A DNA stretch of 64,000 nt from Hanleya hanleyi (lineage: Eukaryota; Mollusca; Polyplacophora; Lepidopleurida; Hanleyidae): the NCBI GenBank assembly GCA_036873755.1, contig JAVTVY010033871.1, positions 1-64,000 on the forward strand, read 5' to 3'. The notes beneath the pieces are model-generated. The model was given only the letters and a program-made list of their open reading frames with translations. It did no database searches and was not told where the DNA came from. Position numbers and translations under genes: made by a program. Shown piece after piece: positions 57,855-64,000 of the stretch (position 1 is its first letter; every line of letters begins with the position of its first letter).

Positions 57855-60800
57855 GTATTAAAGAAATTAGAAGAAAGAGAAAAAGAAAGACAGTTTCAAT
57901 TAGAGAGAGAAAAGTTAGCATTAGAAAAAGAGGACAGATTAGAAAGAGAAGAGAAGGATAGAAAGTTTCAGTTAGAAATGAAACATTTGGAATTACAGTC
58001 GCGAACAGATCCTCGTACACATGCTCATGTACAATCACAATCAAGATTTGATGCAGCTCGACAAATACGTCTCGTCCCACCATTTCAGGAAAAAGAAGTT
58101 GACAAATATTTTCTGCATTTTGAGAAAATTGCTGAGAATTTAGACTGGCCAAGAGAAAATTGGAGTTTACTTCTTCAAAGTGTTTTGGTCGGAAAGACAA
58201 GGGACATTTACACTCAACTGACGGTAGAGCAAGCATCAAATTATGATTTAGTGAAAGATTTAATCCTCAAAGGTTATGAATTAGTTCCTGAAGCCTATGG
58301 ACAAAAATTCCGCAGCTGTGAAAAAGGAAACTCCCAGACTCATGTAGAATTTGCCCGTTCAAAAGAACAATTATTTGATAGGTGGTGTGCTTCGGTTAAA
58401 ATTGACAACAACTTTGAAAACCTCAGACAGCTTATGCTAGTAGAGGAATTTAAAAGGTGTATCCATGGTGATGTTAGAACATTTCTTGATGAAAAGAATG
58501 CCAACACTTTAGACGAAGCAGCCCGATTTGCTGATGAATACGCCCTGACACACAAATTATCATTTGTCAATGCTGTTAAGCCCAGTTCATTCCAGTCTAA
58601 CATCTCGGGTAACAAATCCAGTTCTTTCTCAAGGCCTAAAACTTTCAACCCCAGTTACAAAGGTCAAAGGTCAAACACAAAGTCTCAGTCACCCACTTTT
58701 AACTCTCAGTCACCCACTTTTAACACTCAAAGTAAGTCTCCCGTTTGCAGCTACTGCAAAAAGGACGGCCATTTGATGGCCAACTGTTTTAAATTGAAAA
58801 GAAGACAACAAGATCAAGCCTTTCAAAAGCCTAGTGGTTTCCTCACTTCAAGATCTGTACCCAAGCAGGTTGGTGACGTTCATGTATATGCCGTTAAGAT
58901 GGCCAAGGACACTGTTCCTATTAGTTCTATCAAGGATAAGGTTGACAGTTTTCCAAATCCTGTTATGGAGATTTTTGAACCATTTATCCACAATGGTTTT
59001 GTGTCACTTTCAAGTGATTTTTCTAGTGCTACTCCAGTGAAGATTTTGCGAGATACGGGCGCGTCCCAGTCGCTTTTGTTGTCAGATATTTTGCCGTTTT
59101 CTGATTCTTCATCTGCAGGCAGTAATGTCCTGATTAAAGGAGTAGATTCTGTGAATTATACACCCATTCCGCTCCATAACGTTCATCTGTCTTCCGACTT
59201 GATTTCTGGACCTGTTACGGTGGGTATTAAAGGTAGTTTACCGTTTGAGGGTGTTCAATTACTTCTTGGCAATGATCTTGCGGGAGATAGGGTCGGGGTT
59301 AACCCGATTGTAACTGACAAGCCTTGTTTGGATCAGATTCATGATCCAATTGCAGACGAAATTCAAAGTTTGTATCCTGCTTGTGCGGTTACTAGAGCCA
59401 TGAGTAAATTGGCTGAAGAGTCTGAAAAGTCTCTTAAAGATGACGTCATCGATGACGTTTGTTTGGCTGACACCTTTGTGTGTTTAAATGATGAGGCTGA
59501 TGAGCCACATTTGGATCGCAAATTGGAATGTTCTAATGACAAAATTTCAAAATCACAGCTGGTTAATGAACAGCATAGTGACAAGGACATTTTCAAGTTA
59601 TTTGACAAGGCAGTAGACGAGTGTGATGTAACTCAGGAGCCTGTGTGTTACTTTTGTAAGAATGGTGTTCTTATGCGCAAATGGCGACCGCCAGATGTGT
59701 CACCTGATGATGAGTGGGCAGTTAAGTATCAGATTGTGGTACCGAAGTCATATCGTTTAGATATCCTCAGACTAGCCCATGAAACACCTCTTTCAGGCCA
59801 TTTAGGTGTTAACAAAACATACTACAAAATTCTAACTCATTTCTATTGGCCAAATTTGAGGAAAGATGTTGTTGAATTTTGTAGGTCATACCACACATGT
59901 CAAATGGTAGGAAAACCAAACCAAACCATACCGAAGGCCCCTCTACAACCAATCCCTGCATTTGGGGAAGCCTTTAGTAAGGTCATTATAGATTGTGTCG
60001 GTCCACTACCAAAAACAAAGTCAGGCAACCAATACATGTTAACGATCATGTGTGCTTCAACCAGGTTCCCTGAGGCCATTCCTTTACGGAATATTAAGGC
60101 TAAAACTATTATTAAGGCCTTAGTTAAGTTTTTCACACTTGTCGGCCTACCCCAGTCTGTTCAGTCTGATCATGGATCTAATATTATGTCAGGAATCTTC
60201 CAACAAGTCATGCACGAATTGGGAATAAAGCAGTACAAATCATCTGCATACCATCCAGAAAGCCAAGGCGCATTAGAAAGATTCCACCAAACATTAAAGA
60301 ACATGATTAGGACTTATTGTTTTGACACTGAAAAGGACTGGGATGAAGGCATACACTTGTTATTGTTTGCGGTTAGAGAGTCTGTTCAGGAGTCTTTGGG
60401 CTTCAGTCCATTTGAATTAGTCTTTGGTCATACAGTTAGAGGACCCCTCAAACTGTTGAAGGAAAAGTTCCTCGACAGTGAGCTTGACTCATGTAGTCTC
60501 TTGCAATATGTGTCGGACTTTCGCACCAGGTTGACCAAAGTACGTGATTTGGCCATGTCAAACTTGAAGTCAGCTCAAAAAGGTATGAAAATAACCTATG
60601 ACAAACATGTTCTCAAACGAAGTTTCAAACCTGGTGAGAAAGTTCTGGCTTTTCTGCCTATTCCTGGTAATCCACTTAAGGCTAGATACTATGGTCCTTA
60701 TGTCATTGAAAAGAAACTAAGTGACCTGAATTATGTAGTTCAGACTCCTGACAGGCGTAAAAGCAAACAGTTATGCCATGTAAATATGTTGAAGTTATAC

Positions 60801-62051
60801 ATCGACAGAGATAGCACTGACAGTACTGTCCATCCTGTAAGTGTAGTTAGTTCTGACCCTGATACTAGTGAAACTTGTGAAGAGCCCATGACAGCGGCGA
60901 AATTACAGAACTCTGACATTCTACTTAATTTGGATTCCAAGTTGTGTCATCTCGAGCCAGCGCGTCAGGAAGAACTTCGAACTCTGCTCAGCCAATATGA
61001 ACATTTGTTTCCCGACATTCCTACTCGGACTGATACAATTTCACATGACGTCGATGTCGGCGATTCAAATCCAGTGAAACAGCACCCATATCGTTTGAAT
61101 CCCATCAAACAAAACTACATGAAAAAAGAGATTCAGTATCTATTGGACAATGACTTCATTGAACCAAGTAATTGTAACTGGAGTTCACCTTGTATCCTCG
61201 TTCCAAAGCCAGACGGCAGTTACAGAATGTGTACTGACTACAGAAAGATGAACACTTTGACCAAAACAGACACATTCCCTATTCCACGCATTGACGATTG
61301 CATTGATAAAGTTGGAAATGCCAAGTTCGTGTCAAAGTTTGATCTTCTGAAAGGATTTTGGCAAGTTCCACTGACAGATCGTGCGAAGGAGATATCAGCA
61401 TTCGTCACTCCGGAGGGTCTGTTCCAGTACAAAGTTATGCCATTTGGAATGAAAAATTCTCCAGCCACGTTCCAACGTCTCATCAATCGTGTTACTTCCG
61501 GTTTGGAAGGATGTGAGACTTACATTGATGACGTCATTGTCTACAGCGACACATGGGAGGTGCATCTGCAGAGAATTCGTGCACTGTTCAATCGGCTGAG
61601 TGACGCCAAGCTGACAGTCAACCTTGGAAAAAGTGAATTTGGACATGCACGTGTGACATTCTTGGGTCATGTTGTAGGTCAGGGTCAGGTAAAACCTGTA
61701 GAAGCTAAGGTCAGTGCTGTCTCGCTGTTTCCAAGGCCAACATGTAAGAGACAATTGATGCGTTTCTTGGGTATGGCTGGTTACTACAGGAAATTTTGTC
61801 CAAATTTTTCAGATATTACTGAACCTTTAACTCGGTTCTTAAGGAAGAGGGTAACTTTTGTTTGGACAGATGAATGTGAATCAGCTTTCGAAAAACTGAA
61901 AGCCATACTCAAGAGCGCACCAGTTCTTTCAGCACCAGATTTTGGTTCACCTTTTAAACTGGCTGTAGATGCTAGTGATGTTGCTGCTGGTGCCGTTCTG
62001 TTACAAGAAGACATGGATGGTGTAGATCACCCAATGTTATTTTTCACGTAA
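57855..62051 (+). CDS. Gag-PR-INT-RT-RNase H polyprotein of a Gmr1-like Ty3/gypsy-type retrotransposon (5' truncated, frameshifted)
   Basis: The frame is open from the LTR junction; the first Met is at 57978 (1357 residues from there). The 41 codons before it are a Glu/Lys/Arg/Leu-rich coiled coil. Residue numbers count from that Met. SCAN-like capsid, about 40-200 (VDKYFLHFEKIAENLDWPRE, YELVPEAYGQKFRSCEK). CCHC knuckle, 257-270. Aspartic protease DTGA, 359-362. Integrase: HHCC module about 605-645 with the expected third ligand Cys replaced by Tyr638; DDE residues D672, D731 and E767 (D,D-35-E); GPY module at 906-908. RT: LVPKPDGSYRMC near 1074, YIDD at 1182-1185. RNase H start with catalytic Asp1331. 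The frame then stops at a T-run near 62033-62051. Integrase ahead of RT is the diagnostic Gmr1 order. Confidence 0.96.
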   Translation, partial: VLKKLEEREKERQFQLEREKLALEKEDRLEREEKDRKFQLEMKHLELQSRTDPRTHAHVQSQSRFDAARQIRLVPPFQEKEVDKYFLHFEKIAENLDWPRENWSLLLQSVLVGKTRDIYTQLTVEQASNYDLVKDLILKGYELVPEAYGQKFRSCEKGNSQTHVEFARSKEQLFDRWCASVKIDNNFENLRQLMLVEEFKRCIHGDVRTFLDEKNANTLDEAARFADEYALTHKLSFVNAVKPSSFQSNISGNKSSSFSRPKTFNPSYKGQRSNTKSQSPTFNSQSPTFNTQSKSPVCSYCKKDGHLMANCFKLKRRQQDQAFQKPSGFLTSRSVPKQVGDVHVYAVKMAKDTVPISSIKDKVDSFPNPVMEIFEPFIHNGFVSLSSDFSSATPVKILRDTGASQSLLLSDILPFSDSSSAGSNVLIKGVDSVNYTPIPLHNVHLSSDLISGPVTVGIKGSLPFEGVQLLLGNDLAGDRVGVNPIVTDKPCLDQIHDPIADEIQSLYPACAVTRAMSKLAEESEKSLKDDVIDDVCLADTFVCLNDEADEPHLDRKLECSNDKISKSQLVNEQHSDKDIFKLFDKAVDECDVTQEPVCYFCKNGVLMRKWRPPDVSPDDEWAVKYQIVVPKSYRLDILRLAHETPLSGHLGVNKTYYKILTHFYWPNLRKDVVEFCRSYHTCQMVGKPNQTIPKAPLQPIPAFGEAFSKVIIDCVGPLPKTKSGNQYMLTIMCASTRFPEAIPLRNIKAKTIIKALVKFFTLVGLPQSVQSDHGSNIMSGIFQQVMHELGIKQYKSSAYHPESQGALERFHQTLKNMIRTYCFDTEKDWDEGIHLLLFAVRESVQESLGFSPFELVFGHTVRGPLKLLKEKFLDSELDSCSLLQYVSDFRTRLTKVRDLAMSNLKSAQKGMKITYDKHVLKRSFKPGEKVLAFLPIPGNPLKARYYGPYVIEKKLSDLNYVVQTPDRRKSKQLCHVNMLKLYIDRDSTDSTVHPVSVVSSDPDTSETCEEPMTAAKLQNSDILLNLDSKLCHLEPARQEELRTLLSQYEHLFPDIPTRTDTISHDVDVGDSNPVKQHPYRLNPIKQNYMKKEIQYLLDNDFIEPSNCNWSSPCILVPKPDGSYRMCTDYRKMNTLTKTDTFPIPRIDDCIDKVGNAKFVSKFDLLKGFWQVPLTDRAKEISAFVTPEGLFQYKVMPFGMKNSPATFQRLINRVTSGLEGCETYIDDVIVYSDTWEVHLQRIRALFNRLSDAKLTVNLGKSEFGHARVTFLGHVVGQGQVKPVEAKVSAVSLFPRPTCKRQLMRFLGMAGYYRKFCPNFSDITEPLTRFLRKRVTFVWTDECESAFEKLKAILKSAPVLSAPDFGSPFKLAVDASDVAAGAVLLQEDMDGVDHPMLFFT

Positions 62052-62322
62052 ATTTGACAAACATCAGAGAAATTATTCTACAATTGAGAAAGAAAGTTTG
62101 GCAATGATATTGGCTTTGCAACATTTTGATGTTTATGTTACTTCTTCATCATTGCCAATTACTGTATTCAGTGATCACAATCCACTTGTTTTCATAAGTA
62201 AGATGAAAAACAAAAATCAGAGATTGTTGAGATGGAGTTTGGTGCTACAAGAATACAATATTGAAATCAAACATATTAAGGGTAAGGACAATTTGATCGC
62301 TGATTGTTTGTCTCGCATTTAA
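62046..62322 (+). pseudogene. Rest of RNase H, out of frame
   Basis: The remaining RNase H is in a different frame from the main polyprotein: TIEKESLAMILALQHFD, then FSDHNPLVFI and IKGKDNLIADCLSRI, ending with a stop at 62322. The motifs supply the Glu and Asp residues expected after Asp1331. The shift lies in a short T-run just before 62046. Only the part from 62098 starts with a Met, but this is a broken extension, not a separate gene. Confidence 0.9.
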
Positions 62323-62426
62323 TGTACATATGTTTGTCAACATTTTTACTGTTGTAATTTAGATTTGGTTTTGTAATAATGTTTTGAATTGTCAAGAAAG
62401 TTCCAAGATTGTAACTTTCTTCTTTT

Positions 62427-62437
62427 AAGAGGGGGAG
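62427..62437 (+). promoter_or_regulatory. Polypurine tract
   Basis: aagagggggag lies directly before the TG of the 3' LTR, the normal site for plus-strand priming. Confidence 0.9.
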
Positions 62438-63379
62438 TGTCATGGTATCACAGTTAGATACTGTAGATCGTTATAGAATTGTGGAACTTAGGTGAACTTA
62501 TTGACCTCCTGTTCTGTGGTAAATGTGTTTACGAATTTTCTAGTAATCATGACCGATTTAGTGTTAGTCATCCATCTGGAATATTCTCGTATTTCTGACC
62601 GATTTATCATGAGTGATTTGTGCGTCACCGTCTTGTGTTTTCTCGACGGTTCTATGCACCAATATGGCTGCTTTGGGAAAACCCCCGTATGATACGATTG
62701 GATATACCGCAGCGCCATCTATACGTTCATGAAAAGGCCCAGTATGATACTATACAGTTTACTGCAGCGCCATCTATACAATGGATGTTTCTCGAATGTA
62801 TAGCCTCTGTTTATTTGGGTAAATTGTGTGGAATCTTCTCGAATTCTTGTCATCGTATCTGGGTTGAATATTACGTCACTGATGTACCGATAAACTTTGT
62901 TGACCTGATGGAATGATCTGGAAATCCCGCTATAGTATAAATTAGCGTGTCAATCAGTTGTGGGGAGGAATTGAACACTGGCTTTCTTAAACGTTTGATA
63001 TATCGTGTTCTGGAAAATTCGAACGGCTTGCATAACTGGACATTTGACATTACTTGGATTATATTCCTGTTGGCTGTGTTTGACCGCTGTATTATTCCTG
63101 TTGGCTGTGTCTGACCGCTGAATTTATCTGCGAGATTGAACTTACGAAAACTGGACCCCAGCTGAGCGTTATTGAATGAGGAAATATCGGGATTCCTGCA
63201 CGTTACGAACTGTGCGTTGATAAGAACGTTGAGAGATACACTGGTATAACAGTCAACAGTAAGGTGTTTATTTGTTATTATTTGCTGAATTGACCTAACT
63301 TAGTTTGTATTGTAAATAAATCTTTGTACTCGACTTCACAAATCTTTCTGTTGCGTTTTCTATTATCGTAGACGTAACA
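62438..63379 (+). mobile_element. 3' LTR of Gmr1-like retrotransposon, complete
   Basis: 942 bp from TGTCATGG to GACGTAACA. TATAAA lies at 62936-62941 and AATAAA at 63315-63320. Compared with the 5' LTR it has the extra 58 bp at the end and lacks 9 bp near 63028. Confidence 0.95.
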
Positions 63380-63383
63380 TTCA
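63380..63383. repeat. 4-bp target-site duplication, right (TTCA)
   Basis: Pairs with 56958-56961. Confidence 0.85.
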
Positions 63384-64000
63384 TCAGATTATTATTTACT
63401 AATTTATCATGAAGTTTTCGCAAAGAAAGCACATAAATAACACAACTCGAAAAATGACGTCACTGTGACGGTACACCCCAAATCACCCAGGCCAGATAGA
63501 GTCAAATGACAAGTATACTACTCATCCATTAGGGCTATATATGTTCATGTTGAAATATCCGGTCCTACGCTAGTGTACATCTATTAATGTACCTTTCATT
63601 AATTAGGACCCGTACTTAAATAACCTGGCCGTGCTAAACCTCCAACCAGTTATCCAGTTGGCTTGCGTGGAAATAACATGCGCACTGGGTGCTAGCCAGA
63701 ATATCAAATCGGCCAGTACAAATACCACATTTTGCTAGATTTGGACCGTCTACCTCCCTATTTCTTCTATCTCTCCCATGTAAAATTGTGCCTGTCCAAA
63801 TTAAAAATTGTCTGTCCAATGGACACGTCTTCGGCTATTACACGTCGCATACGTCAGCATTCATTCAATTAGGTCTCTACTGGCATAACATCCTTGACAG
63901 AACTTGCGTTGTTCATTCAATCCGCATCTGGTTGACATCAATTTGGCATGGCAAATATATTTTGTGTCATTAATTTAATTAGGATTGAGCTGACACGTTA
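63384..64000. other. Flank with a possible repeat B fragment
   Basis: The stretch at about 63400-63515 (ttttcgcaaagaaa; ccaggccagatagagtc) resembles the right end of repeat B. After that no feature is seen. Confidence 0.4.

Overview
The window is AT-rich nuclear DNA from an animal, most likely a lophotrochozoan and probably a mollusc. The signs are split host exons, a tRNA-derived SINE, several LINE clades, many short tandem repeats, and exons of an EGF / F5-8 type C (fucolectin-like) receptor family known to be expanded in molluscs. There is no operon structure and no bacterial signal. The organism call is inference. Host genes: all convincing exons are on the minus strand and all but the last are phase-1 to phase-1. 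The left set (10178 down to 6185) encodes EGF, both halves of one F5/8C domain, then EGF. The right set (47800 down to 43193) encodes two EGF modules and a transmembrane exon, with a decayed second copy of that exon beside it. They look like parts of two tandem paralogues of a MEGF-like membrane receptor. First exons, last exons and promoters were not found. Mobile elements make up most of the rest. The main one is an LTR retrotransposon at 56962-63379. Its single long ORF reads Gag (SCAN-like capsid, CCHC knuckle), protease, integrase, then reverse transcriptase and RNase H. Integrase before RT in a Ty3/gypsy-type element is the rare Gmr1-type order. This copy is damaged: the last 58 bp of the 5' LTR, the primer-binding site and the gag start are deleted, RNase H is frameshifted, and a zinc-binding Cys of integrase is lost. 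Two solo LTRs (10741-11626 plus, 55084-55690 minus) share its terminal sequences, and all three insertions have 4-bp target duplications. Other elements are a CR1/jockey-group LINE (10558-13005, minus, carrying the first solo LTR), a second LINE (about 29990-32480, plus), a Tx1-like LINE remnant (35700-36760, minus), an unassigned RT element with several partial copies (27.56-28.3 kb, 34.5-35.6 kb, and 3' parts elsewhere), a SINE with 10-bp target duplications (26300-26538), and a 1.38-kb TAA-flanked inverted-repeat element (41115-42495) that splits a 23-bp minisatellite. Tandem repeats are abundant: a 433-bp family (0.7-2.5 kb), a 53-bp GC-rich array (20.4 kb), a cluster of ACTCAA(G/C)TTGAGT palindromes (44.6 kb), a unit array at 49.0-49.7 kb, a 2.26-kb array of an 18-bp unit (50.42-52.68 kb) and a 197-bp satellite directly beside it (52.69-53.76 kb). 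Long open frames in the 18-bp array are artefacts of the repeat. Boundaries and identities were read by eye, without database searches.
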